A DNA stretch of 64,000 bases. Origin: Aerococcus urinaeequi (lineage in GTDB: Bacteria; Bacillota; Bacilli; Lactobacillales; Aerococcaceae). Position 1 is the first letter of the stretch, and each line of letters starts with the position of its first letter. Shown piece by piece: positions 34,626 through 44,708 of the stretch. The notes beneath the pieces were generated by a model that did no database searches, was not told the origin of the DNA, and saw only the letters and a program-made list of their open reading frames with translations. The stretch lies in the NCBI RefSeq assembly GCF_001543205.1, contig NZ_CP014162.1, positions 1,736,001 to 1,800,000 of the forward strand, read 5' to 3'. The translations under genes and the position numbers were made by a program.

Positions 34626-36789
34626 AGCAGTAGTACAAGAAAAAGAAATTACATATTTCAAACTGAATAACGAGGTTAACCGTCCACTAGACGGACAAAT
34701 TCAAATCGAGAAAGATAAAGAAGCGGTACGGGCTTACTTTTTAGAGCACGTTAACCCAAATACCGTATTCTTCTATACTTTAGATGAAAAAATCGACTAC
34801 TTAGTTGAACATGACTACTTAGAAGAAGGGTTCTTGAATTTATACGACCGTGAATTTGTGAAACGTTTAATGCAGGAAACGTATGACTTCAAATTCCGTT
34901 TCAAATCATTTATGAGTGCCTACAAATTCTATACACAATACGCACTAAAAACAAACGACGGTAAACGTTATTTAGAGCGTTACGAAGACCGTATCGTGTT
35001 CACTGCTTTATATTTAGCAAATGGTGACGAGCGAGTAGCGAGCGATTTACGTGATGAAATGATCAACCAACGATACCAACCAGCGACACCTACCTTCCTA
35101 AATGCTGGTCGTAAACGTCGTGGAGAATTGGTTTCTTGTTTCTTAATCCAAGCAACAGATGACATGAACTCAATTGGTCGTACAATCAACTCAGCACTTC
35201 AACTATCTCGTTTAGGTGGTGGGGTTGGGGTTAACCTAACAAACATTCGTGCAGCCGGAGACCCAATTAAGAAAATTGAGAATGCTTCTTCAGGTATCAT
35301 TCCAGTCATGAAATTACTAGAAGATTCATTCTCATACTCTAACCAATTAGGGCAACGTAACGGTGCAGGTGCAGTTTACCTTAGCGTCTTCCATCCAGAT
35401 GTTGTATCATTCTTATCTGCGAAAAAAGAAAACGCTGATGAAAAAATCCGTGTGAAGACTTTATCACTAGGTCTAGTTGTACCCGATAAATTCTATGAAT
35501 TAGCAGAAAAAGACGAAATGATGTACTTATTCAGCCCTTATGATGTTGAACGTATTTATGGTAAACCTTATGCCTATGTCAACATTACAGAAGAGTATGA
35601 TAACTTGGTAAACAACCCAGAAATCAAGAAGTCTAAGATTCGCGCGCGTGATTTAGAAGACGATATCTCTAAATTACAACAAGAATCTGGTTATCCTTAC
35701 ATCATCAATATCGATACTGTAAATGACCAAAACCCAATTGATGGGACAATTGTTATGAGTAACTTGTGTTCAGAAATTTTACAAGTACAACGTCCTTCAA
35801 TTATCAACAACGACCAAACATTTGAAGAATTAGGTACAGATATTTCATGTAACTTAGGTTCGACAAATATCAACAACTTAATGCATTCGCCAGACTTTGG
35901 TAAATCTATTGATACAATGGTTCGTGGTTTGACCTATGTAACAGATGCATCAGCTATTGACGTAGTACCTTCAATTAAAAAAGGTAACGACTTAGCACAT
36001 ACTATCGGCTTAGGTGCAATGGGACTACATACTTATTTTGCCTTAAATGAAATGCACTATGGTTCACCAGAATCGATTGAATTTACAGACAAATACTTCT
36101 TACTATTAAACTACTATACTTTAGTAGCATCTAATAGAATCGCTAAAGAACGTGGTATCACTTTCGAAAACTTCGAAAACTCAACTTATGCGACAGGTGA
36201 ATATTTTGACAAATACATCAATGAAGAAACAACGTTTGAATTTGAAAGAGTTGCAGCACAATTTGAAGGAATTCACATCCCAACTCAAGAAGACTGGAAA
36301 GCCTTACGCGCTGCCGTTCAAGAGCATGGTTTATACCACCAAAACCGTTTAGCAGTTGCGCCTACTGGTTCAATTTCTTACGTAAATGAAACAAGCTCAA
36401 GTTTACATCCAATCATCCAATTGATTGAAGAGCGTCAAGAAAAGAAAACTGGTAAGACTTACTATCCAGCACCATTCTTAAGCAATAAGACTCTACCTTA
36501 TTACCAATCTGCTTACGATATCGACAACCGTCGTATTATCGATATTTATGCAGCTGCTCAACAACATATTGATCAAGGTATGAGTTTAACCTTATTCATG
36601 CGTTCAGATATTCCTGCAGGTTTATACCCTTGGAAAGAAGGGCGTACAAGCAAAATGACGACACGTGATTTAAACATCTTGCGTCGTTACGCATGGAAAC
36701 GTGGCATCAAATCTATTTACTACGTACGTACATTCACAGATAACAACGAAGAAGTTGGCGCAAATTACTGTGAAAGCTGTACTGTTTAA
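34606..36789 (+). CDS. nrdE: Class Ib ribonucleotide reductase, large subunit
   Basis: 727 residues. Reduces ribonucleoside diphosphates. It carries the active-site Cys in GELVSCFLIQ, NLCSEI in the finger region, and the C-terminal redox pair in CESCTV, which is re-reduced by a thioredoxin or glutaredoxin. It begins inside nrdI (20-nt overlap). nrdH, the usual reductant gene in this operon, is missing here. Confidence 0.97.
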   Translation: MKLDQPKAVVQEKEITYFKLNNEVNRPLDGQIQIEKDKEAVRAYFLEHVNPNTVFFYTLDEKIDYLVEHDYLEEGFLNLYDREFVKRLMQETYDFKFRFKSFMSAYKFYTQYALKTNDGKRYLERYEDRIVFTALYLANGDERVASDLRDEMINQRYQPATPTFLNAGRKRRGELVSCFLIQATDDMNSIGRTINSALQLSRLGGGVGVNLTNIRAAGDPIKKIENASSGIIPVMKLLEDSFSYSNQLGQRNGAGAVYLSVFHPDVVSFLSAKKENADEKIRVKTLSLGLVVPDKFYELAEKDEMMYLFSPYDVERIYGKPYAYVNITEEYDNLVNNPEIKKSKIRARDLEDDISKLQQESGYPYIINIDTVNDQNPIDGTIVMSNLCSEILQVQRPSIINNDQTFEELGTDISCNLGSTNINNLMHSPDFGKSIDTMVRGLTYVTDASAIDVVPSIKKGNDLAHTIGLGAMGLHTYFALNEMHYGSPESIEFTDKYFLLLNYYTLVASNRIAKERGITFENFENSTYATGEYFDKYINEETTFEFERVAAQFEGIHIPTQEDWKALRAAVQEHGLYHQNRLAVAPTGSISYVNETSSSLHPIIQLIEERQEKKTGKTYYPAPFLSNKTLPYYQSAYDIDNRRIIDIYAAAQQHIDQGMSLTLFMRSDIPAGLYPWKEGRTSKMTTRDLNILRRYAWKRGIKSIYYVRTFTDNNEEVGANYCESCTV

Positions 36790-36821
36790 TCGATTGCACT
36801 TGGAATAAGGAAGGAACACAC

Positions 36822-37793
36822 ATGACGAATTTTAATGAAAATCCTTATATTGCTATTAACTGGAATGATATTGAGGATATGATTGACAAGTTGACTTGGG
36901 AAAAGTTAACAGAACAATTTTGGTTAGATACACGTATTCCATTATCAAATGATTTAGATACATGGCGTACATTATCAGCTAGAGAACAAGACATGATTGG
37001 AAAAGTATTTGGTGGTTTAACACTACTAGATACTTTGCAATCTGAAGATGGTATGGAATCACTTAAAGCATCTATCCGTACTCAACATGAAGAAGCGGTT
37101 TACAATAACATCCAATTCATGGAAAGTGTACATGCTAAATCGTATTCATCTATTTTCTCAACTTTAAACACACCTAAAGAAATTGATAAAATCTTTGCCT
37201 GGACACGGGAAAATGAATTTATTCAATACAAAGCGAACCGTATTAACGGCATTTACCAAAACGGTACTGACTTACAAAGAAAAGTGGCTTCAGTATTCCT
37301 AGAATCATTTTTATTCTACTCAGGATTCTATGCACCACTATGGTACTTAGGAAACGGTAAATTGCCAAACGTCGCTGAAATTATTAAATTGATTTTACGT
37401 GACGAAAGTGTCCACGGTACTTACATTGGTTATAAATTCCAAATTGCTTTCAATCAATTATCGAAAGAAGAGCAAGAAGACATGCAAAACTGGGCCTTCA
37501 GCTTATTGTTTGAATTATATGAAAACGAAGCGAAATACAGCGAGTACATCTATGATGACTTAGGTTGGACTGAAGATGTGAAAATCTTTCTACGTTACAA
37601 TGCCAATAAAGCATTACAAAACTTAGGATTTGATCCATTGTTCCCAGATACAGCGGATGATGTAGACCCTATCGTTATGAACGGTATTTCTACCGGTACT
37701 TCAAACCATGACTTCTTCTCACAAGTAGGTAATGGTTACTTACTAGGGCAAGTTGAAGCCATGTCAGACGAAGACTACGAAAAATGGACTTAA
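36822..37793 (+). CDS. nrdF: Class Ib ribonucleotide reductase, radical subunit
   Basis: 323 residues of the ferritin-like R2 fold. All metal ligands are visible: Asp70 (TLLDTLQ), Glu101 and His104 (FMESVHAKSYS), the Glu in FLESFLFYSG, and Glu and His in DESVHGTYIGY. The radical Tyr108 is in AKSYS. GGAAGGA precedes the ATG. It is the last gene of the operon. Confidence 0.97.
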   Translation: MTNFNENPYIAINWNDIEDMIDKLTWEKLTEQFWLDTRIPLSNDLDTWRTLSAREQDMIGKVFGGLTLLDTLQSEDGMESLKASIRTQHEEAVYNNIQFMESVHAKSYSSIFSTLNTPKEIDKIFAWTRENEFIQYKANRINGIYQNGTDLQRKVASVFLESFLFYSGFYAPLWYLGNGKLPNVAEIIKLILRDESVHGTYIGYKFQIAFNQLSKEEQEDMQNWAFSLLFELYENEAKYSEYIYDDLGWTEDVKIFLRYNANKALQNLGFDPLFPDTADDVDPIVMNGISTGTSNHDFFSQVGNGYLLGQVEAMSDEDYEKWT

Positions 37794-37813
37794 AGTTAAA
37801 ATATTGCTACATA

Positions 37814-37851
37814 AAAAATCGCGCCTGTCGAAAATGACAGGCGCGATTTTT
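37814..37851 (+). terminator. Terminator after nrdF
   Basis: A perfect 16-bp stem (AAAAATCGCGCCTGTC with its complement ending at 37851) encloses a 6-nt loop. Its A/T ends make it bidirectional, serving the convergent hydrolase gene as well. Confidence 0.92.
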
Positions 37852-37871
37852 GCATGTTTTTTTGTATATAC

Positions 37872-38819
37872 TTAATCATGAATGGTTTTTAGTTGTTTCT
37901 TAAACCAATTATTGATTATTTGGTAAACGGGTCTAGTATTGCCGTACATTAAACATTCATGACCGCGATTTTCAAACATCATGATTGTGACATCATCAAA
38001 ACCAGAACGGGTGAATTCTTTAACCAGTTTGTGGGTTTCTTTACCACCATTAATCAGTGGATCGTTACGACCAGCAATAATGGCAATTGGTAAGTCCTTC
38101 CGGATGTTTCGGGTCCAGCTGGGTAAAGTTGCCTTATGGGCAATTTTTACTAACTCTGCAAAACCGTTATTGGTGAAAACAAAGCCAACTAGCGGCCAAT
38201 CCCTATCTTCACCATTTTTAGGCGGATACCAATATTCTGGAAAAGCATTGGCAACAGCAGGGTCATCAGTTATACCCGTACCGAATAGTTTTTGATGGAT
38301 ATAGTAATTGTAGGCATCTGGATGCAAGGTATTTAAAATAGGTGCTAAGGCTGCACCTGTCGCGAAAATAGGGCTATGGGCGTTCGTCCCACTCAATAAT
38401 ACGCCGTCTACTTCCTCACTATATTGACCAAGATATAAACGGGTTATATATGCCCCCATTGAATGACCTAACACATAATAGGGTAAATCGGGATAGCGTT
38501 TCTTAGTTGCTTGAACAACTCGATGTAAATCTTCAACCATGACTTTAGCAGCATCTGTCGTGCCAAAATAGCCTAAACGGTTGTGTTCTTTAGCTAGTCC
38601 TCCATGGCCAATATGGTCATGGGCGATGACTAAAAAGTTTTGGTCCACAAATGACTCAGCCACTTTTTTATAGCGACCACCAAATTCTGACATCCCATGG
38701 ACAATATGGATAATGGCTTTTGGATGATCAGCGTTTTGCCAAGCGTAAACAGGGATATAAGGGCGGTCAGGTGAAGCTGATGGAATAGTTACAGTGTTAT
38801 AGTAGTCTAATGCAAACAT
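37872..38819 (-). CDS. Alpha/beta hydrolase, lysophospholipase/monoglyceride lipase-like
   Basis: 315 residues. HGMSEFGGRY forms the oxyanion region. The nucleophile Ser120 is in GHSMGAY, the acid is in GRNDPLINGG, and the catalytic His is in NRGHECL near the C-terminus. This is the serine aminopeptidase S33 / monoacylglycerol lipase pattern. No signal peptide, so it is cytoplasmic. The substrate is probably a monoacyl lipid (family-based inference). It stands alone. Confidence 0.88.
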   Translation of the reverse strand: MFALDYYNTVTIPSASPDRPYIPVYAWQNADHPKAIIHIVHGMSEFGGRYKKVAESFVDQNFLVIAHDHIGHGGLAKEHNRLGYFGTTDAAKVMVEDLHRVVQATKKRYPDLPYYVLGHSMGAYITRLYLGQYSEEVDGVLLSGTNAHSPIFATGAALAPILNTLHPDAYNYYIHQKLFGTGITDDPAVANAFPEYWYPPKNGEDRDWPLVGFVFTNNGFAELVKIAHKATLPSWTRNIRKDLPIAIIAGRNDPLINGGKETHKLVKEFTRSGFDDVTIMMFENRGHECLMYGNTRPVYQIINNWFKKQLKTIHD

Positions 38820-38906
38820 AATTTCCCCTCTTTTTTTCAGTTAAGTCTATTATAGTGTCTTCAATTCTAAAGCACAATAAATAGGGATATATAATTTATG
38901 GAATAG

Positions 38907-38939
38907 AAAAGGCCTGTGACAAAACGTCACAGGCCTTTT
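38907..38939 (-). terminator. Terminator of recU-ponA
   Basis: A perfect 14-bp stem (AAAAGGCCTGTGAC at 38907-38920 with GTCACAGGCCTTTT at 38926-38939) with a 5-nt loop ends the leftward operon. Confidence 0.9.
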
Positions 38940-38980
38940 AAAATATCGTTATATCATTGATTCAATTGGTAATTCAGGTC

Positions 38981-41437
38981 CTAAGCAGCTTCGTCTACTT
39001 CCTCGTCCTCAACATCCTCGTCGTCGCCAGTGCCTGCTGGTCTAGATGATGATGAGGCGCTTGGTTGCGTAGTGGATGATGAAACACTTGAAGATTCCAC
39101 TTCACTCGAAGGCGTTTCAACTTCAGAACTTTCACTCACACTAGACTCAGAAGACTCGCTCTCAGACGAGCTAGATTCTTCACTCGATTCTGCAGCTGAT
39201 GAAGAACTTGAGCTTGACGATGAAGAACTTGAACTAGAAATAGAACTTGAGCTACTTGATGACGCACGGCTAGAAGATGATGACGATGATTGTACAATCG
39301 CATTTCCAGATGCTAACCAAGCTTGGTAATCTGAATACAAGTCATCGTTAGCCAAACCAGTTAAGATTTGTGATGATGGTGTCGCGTTTGTAGGGAATTC
39401 ATCTGGTATTGCATCTTTGACTAATTTCACTTCATGTACTGAATCAGGCTGTACCCAATCTGCATTTTCTGAAGTCGTAGATAGGTACCCCATAATTGCT
39501 TGGTATAGGTAACTTACAATATATCTATCTGACCCATCAATATAGCCAACTTCATCGGTAGAGAATGGGTTATCATAACCAGTCCATACTGATAGGGCGT
39601 AATCAGTCGTATAACCTGACATCCAAGTGTCAGGTACCGCGCTTGAATCAACACCAAGTTCAGCAGCTTGATCTTCAGTATAGTTTGTTGTACCAGACTT
39701 ACCTGCTTCAGCTAGACCAGCTGTATGATAGTTAGTAGATAATCCATATGAAGTATCCGTGAAGTTATCTTTAAGCATATCGGTTACCATATATGCAGTT
39801 GACTCATCCATCGCTTGGTTGCTTGTTGAATCAATAGTGACTTCTTCACCATCGAAAGTTGTAAAGTAATCAACCGCACGTGGTTGGTTGTATTCACCGT
39901 AATTACCTAGAGTAGCATAGGAGGCACTCAATTGTAATGGCGTAATCTCACCAGTGATAGAGTTAGCTTCATAAACACCATTTCCGTCATTTAACACAAT
40001 GCCCATACCTTGTAGGAATTCATCTACTTGTTCAGTACCTACTTCTTGCAATAGTTTTAAGGCTGGAATATTACGTGAACCAATTAAGGCTTGACGGAGT
40101 GTAATTGTCCCTTGATATAAGTTATCCCAGTTGTTAATTTCATCACCACTTGAGAATTCGTGTTCTTCATCTTTAATAGAAGATTCGGTAGAGTAGTTTA
40201 GATATTCTATAGCAGGAGCATAGTCCGCAAATGGTTTTATAGAAGAACCAACACTTCGTTCTAACTGCGTTGCCCGGTTATAAGACAATTGTCCTTCTTG
40301 GTTACGTCCACCGTATAGGGCTAGGATATTACCCGTTTCTGTATCCACTAATGACGCTGCAGCTTGCATGTTGTCATTTGTGAAGTAATAACCATCTTCA
40401 TCCTCGATTGTATTGTAGATTTCAGTCATGGCATCCATATCTAAATGCGTATAGATTTGTAAACCGTCTGAATACATGTCATATCCTGCTTCCTCAACTT
40501 CAGTGGCAACCTCTTGAATATAAGAGTCTAACATAATTGCAGTTTCAGATTGTTCAGTTGACTCAGTGTCAATATCTTGTAAACCATCTTCAATTGGTGT
40601 GGCTACTGCCTCGTCGTATTCCTCTTGAGTAATTTTTTCATTATCCAACATCTCTGCAAGTACTAAGTTTCTCCTTTCTTCAGCAGCTTCAGGATCTGAA
40701 TATGGATCGTAAGCGTTAGGTGCTTGTGGCATACCAGCTAATAGGGCAGTTTGGGCTATTGACAGCTCACTTAAAGATTTACCATAGTAAACTTCAGCAG
40801 CAGTCCCCATACCGTAGACACCGTTGGCCATGTAGACTTTATTAATATAAAACTCAAAGATTTCTTGTTTTGAGTAGTCTTGTTCTAATTGAATCGCTAG
40901 CCAGATTTCTTGGACTTTACGTTTATAAGTTTGGTCTTCCTCATTAGTTGAAAAAGAGGTTAGCTTCACTAATTGCTGGGTTAGGGTTGAACCACCTTGT
41001 GCAATCCCGCCCGCCTTTAAGTTGGCCAAAAATGAACCTGCAATACGAATCGGGTCAAAACCGTTATGCTCCATAAAGCGTTGGTCCTCAATCGAAGTAA
41101 CGGCATCAAATGTTGTTTGCGAAATATCACTTTCGTCAACGATTATTCGATCGTTTTGACTAGTTTCGTACACAACGTTTCCTTCATTGTCATATACACT
41201 AGATGCGATGGTACCGTACAAATCTTCTTCGGTGATTGCAGGGCTATCAGAAATCCAGGAATAGGCAATGATTGAAAGGGCTACCCCAACTACTACACCG
41301 GCGCCAACAACACCAAGTAGGATCTTTTTCCAAAGGGCCATACCAGAGCGGTTAGACTTACCTCGCTTACCTTGATTTCTTTTAGACGACTTGTGATTAT
41401 TTTGGCTTCGTCGTCTTGAGTTTTGATCTTGACTCAT
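38981..41437 (-). CDS. ponA: Class A penicillin-binding protein 1A
   Basis: About 818 residues from the ATG at 41437 (AGGAG 8 nt upstream; the ATG nine bases earlier is less well placed). It polymerises and cross-links peptidoglycan. Basic cytoplasmic tail, one membrane helix at residues 36-60, GT51 domain with EDQRF (Glu117) and GGSTLTQQLVK, and transpeptidase with SSIK (Ser398), SRN and KSGTTN. The last 100 residues are extremely Ser-rich, then Glu/Asp-rich, an extracellular low-complexity tail. recU lies 24 nt upstream. Confidence 0.94.
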   Translation of the reverse strand: MSQDQNSRRRSQNNHKSSKRNQGKRGKSNRSGMALWKKILLGVVGAGVVVGVALSIIAYSWISDSPAITEEDLYGTIASSVYDNEGNVVYETSQNDRIIVDESDISQTTFDAVTSIEDQRFMEHNGFDPIRIAGSFLANLKAGGIAQGGSTLTQQLVKLTSFSTNEEDQTYKRKVQEIWLAIQLEQDYSKQEIFEFYINKVYMANGVYGMGTAAEVYYGKSLSELSIAQTALLAGMPQAPNAYDPYSDPEAAEERRNLVLAEMLDNEKITQEEYDEAVATPIEDGLQDIDTESTEQSETAIMLDSYIQEVATEVEEAGYDMYSDGLQIYTHLDMDAMTEIYNTIEDEDGYYFTNDNMQAAASLVDTETGNILALYGGRNQEGQLSYNRATQLERSVGSSIKPFADYAPAIEYLNYSTESSIKDEEHEFSSGDEINNWDNLYQGTITLRQALIGSRNIPALKLLQEVGTEQVDEFLQGMGIVLNDGNGVYEANSITGEITPLQLSASYATLGNYGEYNQPRAVDYFTTFDGEEVTIDSTSNQAMDESTAYMVTDMLKDNFTDTSYGLSTNYHTAGLAEAGKSGTTNYTEDQAAELGVDSSAVPDTWMSGYTTDYALSVWTGYDNPFSTDEVGYIDGSDRYIVSYLYQAIMGYLSTTSENADWVQPDSVHEVKLVKDAIPDEFPTNATPSSQILTGLANDDLYSDYQAWLASGNAIVQSSSSSSSRASSSSSSSISSSSSSSSSSSSSSAAESSEESSSSESESSESSVSESSEVETPSSEVESSSVSSSTTQPSASSSSRPAGTGDDEDVEDEEVDEAA

Positions 41438-41461
41438 ACTTATCACTCCTAATACATTTAT

Positions 41462-42076
41462 TTAAATATGATGATGGGATGCAATCATTTCATCCACAGC
41501 TGCTAAATAGTCAATTCGGGGTTGATACCCCATGTTTGCTTGGACACCTTCAGATTGAATTCTCTTTAATGGAATTGCAGTGATGTCATTGGCCACAAAA
41601 GCAGTCCAGTCTTCCAACAAGGCAGATATAGGGTAAACATAGGCTTCATTTCTTTCTTTAAATAGAAACAGGACAAAACAAATCCCACCATGATTGGCAC
41701 AATTTGTCATGTGATCTATTTGATGTTGATGAATATTATGAAGGGGGAACTTGGTTTTAAGGTTTGTTTGTTTAGCCTCAAAATCTAGATAGTGCCCTTT
41801 GTAGATACCATTATAATCTGTTGTGGAAGCTGTACGATAGTAGGCTTCAGTTATCACAGCGCGACTTCTTTTTGGATAGTCGACTGAAACAACTTGGATT
41901 GGTGTTGGCTTTTTGTGAATAATAGCTTTGTCACGCAATAAATACCACTGGTTGGCTTGATTAATCATTTCCTCCAGCTTCATACCACGCTTGGCAAAGT
42001 TTGCTTTCCCTTTAGAAGAAGCGGATAGTGAACGATTCGTCTTAGATTGGTAGACTTTACCGTTGGGATACCTCAT
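41462..42076 (-). CDS. recU: Holliday junction resolvase RecU
   Basis: About 204 residues from the ATG at 42076, which follows AAGGAGGTC. The start MRYPNGKVYQ is typical of the family, so earlier in-frame codons are rejected. The nuclease core shows the catalytic pattern in YNGIYKGHYLDFEAKQT and FPLHNIHQHQIDH. RecU resolves four-way junctions and helps chromosome segregation. The recU-ponA pairing is conserved in Firmicutes. Confidence 0.95.
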   Translation of the reverse strand: MRYPNGKVYQSKTNRSLSASSKGKANFAKRGMKLEEMINQANQWYLLRDKAIIHKKPTPIQVVSVDYPKRSRAVITEAYYRTASTTDYNGIYKGHYLDFEAKQTNLKTKFPLHNIHQHQIDHMTNCANHGGICFVLFLFKERNEAYVYPISALLEDWTAFVANDITAIPLKRIQSEGVQANMGYQPRIDYLAAVDEMIASHHHI

Positions 42077-42335
42077 GATGACCTCCTTCAGAATATGGCA
42101 CAAAAAAATTGACACCATATTTACTCTATTTTATCCTAATTAGGACATATACCATAGTTTTAACACGGATTTTAATATAAAAACAAGAAATATCCACCCT
42201 TATAGTATAACATTAATGGCATTTTGGCTCATTAACTAGACAATTCGCCAGTTTTAGTGTAGTATTTTATGATGTTAAGATTATGCATAAATGCGTAATC
42301 GATTAGTAAATATAACTAGAGTTAGGGGAATTTAA

Positions 42336-43616
42336 ATGTCAGTAAATTATGAACAAACATCAACAAACGAAGGTATTTTACACTTTACCGTAGCAAAAGA
42401 GGATGCAGCACAAGCTAAGAAACAAGCTTTTAACCGAATCAAAAAGGATGTATCTATCCCAGGTTTCCGTAAAGGGAAAGTAAACTATCAAATGTTTGTA
42501 AAAATGTTTGGTGAGCAATCTTTAATTGAAGATGCTGTAAACATCGTTTTACCAGAAGCTTATACAAAAGCTGTTGAAGAATCAGGTTTAGAAGTTGTTA
42601 CACAACCTCGCTTCGATATTAAATCTGCTGAGCCAAATGCTGACTGGGAATTAATTGCATATGTTGCGACTAAACCTGAAGTTAAATTGGGTCAATACAA
42701 AAACCTAACTGTTGCTAAACAAGAAGTTGAAGTTACTGAAGAAGAAATCAACGATCGTTTATCTGCAGCACAAGCTAACTTAAGCGAATTAGCTTTAAAA
42801 GAAGGCGCTGCTGAAACTGGTGACACTGTTGTTATCGACTACGAAGGTTTCCAAGATGGTGAAGCTTTCGCAGGTGGTAAAGGGGAAAACCATTCATTAG
42901 AATTAGGTTCTAACTCATTCATCCCTGGTTTTGAAGACCAATTAGTTGGTGTTAAAGAAGGCGATGAAGTAGAAGTAAATCTTACATTCCCTGAAGAATA
43001 TCATGCTGATGAATTAGCTGGTAAAGATGCTACTTTCAAAGTTAAAGTACATGAAGTAAAAACTAAAGAAGTGCCAGAATTAGATGATGAATTTGCTAAA
43101 GACGTTGACGAAGAAGTTGAAACTTTAGACGAATTAAAAGAAAAATACCGTAAAGAATTAACTGAGCAAAAAGAAGCAGCAGCTAAAGAAGCTCGCGAAG
43201 AAGAAGCTTTACGTTTAGCGGTAGAGAACGCTGAAATTACTGATTTACCACACGAAATGGTACATGAAGAAGTTCACCGTCAAATGGACCACTACTTAAA
43301 CGAAATGCAACGTTCAGGTATCTCTAAAGAAATGTACTTCCAATTAACAGGTACAACTGAAGCTGACTTGCATACTCAATTCGAGCAAGATGCTGATACA
43401 CGTGTAAAAACTAACTTAATTCTTGAGCAAATCGTTGAAGATGAAAACATTACTGCAGAAGTTGAAGATGTAGAAAAAGAAATTGCTACATTAGCTGAAA
43501 CTTACGGCATGACTGTTGAAGAAGTTAAAAACGTTGTAACTGAAGACATGTTAAAAAATGATATTGCATTGAAAAAAGCAATGGCATTAATCACTGACAC
43601 TGTTGAAGAAGCATAA
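42336..43616 (+). CDS. tig: Trigger factor
   Basis: 426 residues. Ribosome-bound chaperone and peptidyl-prolyl isomerase. The ribosome-binding signature is present near residue 45 as PGFRKGKVNYQMF. The FKBP domain lies at about residues 150-245 (GDTVVIDYEGFQDGEAFAGGK). A helical C-terminal chaperone domain follows. TTAGGGGA precedes the ATG. Codon choice (GAA, GCT, GTT, CGT) suits a highly expressed gene. Confidence 0.97.
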   Translation: MSVNYEQTSTNEGILHFTVAKEDAAQAKKQAFNRIKKDVSIPGFRKGKVNYQMFVKMFGEQSLIEDAVNIVLPEAYTKAVEESGLEVVTQPRFDIKSAEPNADWELIAYVATKPEVKLGQYKNLTVAKQEVEVTEEEINDRLSAAQANLSELALKEGAAETGDTVVIDYEGFQDGEAFAGGKGENHSLELGSNSFIPGFEDQLVGVKEGDEVEVNLTFPEEYHADELAGKDATFKVKVHEVKTKEVPELDDEFAKDVDEEVETLDELKEKYRKELTEQKEAAAKEAREEEALRLAVENAEITDLPHEMVHEEVHRQMDHYLNEMQRSGISKEMYFQLTGTTEADLHTQFEQDADTRVKTNLILEQIVEDENITAEVEDVEKEIATLAETYGMTVEEVKNVVTEDMLKNDIALKKAMALITDTVEEA

Positions 43617-43635
43617 TTTAAGATTATTCGGACAT

Positions 43636-43665
43636 AAAAGCCAGGGAGTTAATCCTTGGCTTTTT
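43636..43665 (+). terminator. Terminator after tig
   Basis: AAAAGCCA at 43636-43643 pairs with TGGCTTTT, with a further GG/CC pair and a closing T-run. Confidence 0.85.
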
Positions 43666-43679
43666 CATATATAGAAGAA

Positions 43680-43706
43680 AAAAACCGAGCCTGAGCTCGG
43701 TTTTTT
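43680..43706 (-). terminator. Terminator of the nucleoside hydrolase gene
   Basis: AAAAACCGAGC pairs with GCTCGGTTTTT around a short loop. It is symmetric and close to the stop of the leftward hydrolase gene. It backs up the tig terminator 15 nt away. Confidence 0.85.
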
Positions 43707-43718
43707 ACTATCCAACTA

Positions 43719-44657
43719 TTAGAATGCTTTTTTAATAGTATCTAAGAAATGTTTATTGTATTTTTCTGCGTCAACACCTAGAGCAACAAATACATTTGGT
43801 TTTTCGTTACGGTTTAATGCTGCTTGGTCTTGAACTAAGCGACCTTCTTGCTCACCGTATAAGCTCTTGATGCGGAATGTCTCACCAGTAACCCAGTCAC
43901 TATTAAGTGCAACAGAGACAGCCAATGGGTCATGTAAAGCACAGCCAGTAAGGTCTTCATATGAATTAGCGTAAGCCTTAAAGTAGTAAGTCACAATCTC
44001 ATGGAAGACTTGGGCAGCTTGAGACATTTCTAACCAAGGTGCAATATCGGTATCGGTGATTAGTGTACGTAAAGTAACATCTAAGCCAATCACTTTGATA
44101 GGTAAGCCAGAATCGAAGACAATATTATTTGCTTCAGAGTCTTTCCAGAAGTTTGCTTCAGCAAAGGGACTAACGTTTCCTGGTACTGTTAGGGCACCAC
44201 CCATCGATACAATACCTTTAATTTTTTGCATAGAAGGTAAGTCTTTTTGAATCGCTAATGCAGCATTAGTTAAAGGTCCTGTTGTTACTAGGACTAACTC
44301 ATCTTCATATTTGTTTGCAGACTCAATAATAAAATCGATAGCATCTTGATCAGAAATATTATTACCAGCAGGTAATTCAATATTCCCTAGGCCATTTAGC
44401 CCATGAAAGATACCAGATGCTTTTTCTTGGATATAATCTTCACTTGCGCCAATCTTGTGGGAAGCGCCACGGAAAACAGGGATGTCTTCGCGGTCTAATA
44501 ATTTTAATACTGCTGAAGCATTGTGGACACACTTGTCGACTTCAGCATTTCCAAATACAGATGTAATACCGATTACTTCTGCGTCTTCTTCGCCCAAAGC
44601 AAGTGCAATAGCCATTGCATCATCAATACCAGTATCAAAATCTAAGATTAATTTCAT
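43719..44657 (-). CDS. Inosine/uridine-preferring nucleoside hydrolase
   Basis: 312 residues. Hydrolyses ribonucleosides to base and ribose. The N-terminal calcium-binding motif DFDTGIDDAMA is diagnostic. VTTGPLTNAALA and VIGLDVTLRTLI match other conserved regions. Specificity (pyrimidine or purine) cannot be fixed. AGGGGG precedes the ATG. It lies downstream of a nucleoside transporter, so the two form a salvage pair, separated by a large hairpin. Confidence 0.92.
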   Translation of the reverse strand: MKLILDFDTGIDDAMAIALALGEEDAEVIGITSVFGNAEVDKCVHNASAVLKLLDREDIPVFRGASHKIGASEDYIQEKASGIFHGLNGLGNIELPAGNNISDQDAIDFIIESANKYEDELVLVTTGPLTNAALAIQKDLPSMQKIKGIVSMGGALTVPGNVSPFAEANFWKDSEANNIVFDSGLPIKVIGLDVTLRTLITDTDIAPWLEMSQAAQVFHEIVTYYFKAYANSYEDLTGCALHDPLAVSVALNSDWVTGETFRIKSLYGEQEGRLVQDQAALNRNEKPNVFVALGVDAEKYNKHFLDTIKKAF

Positions 44658-44708
44658 ATTTAAACCCCCTATAAAGTTGGATACTTCAATATCTTATCCT
44701 AAGTAAAG

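Noticed and set aside
39030-39329. A plus-strand frame of 99 codons, rich in Asp, Glu and Leu, opposite the ponA tail
   Set aside because: It is the mirror image of the poly-serine codons of ponA. It has no ribosome site and no independent features.
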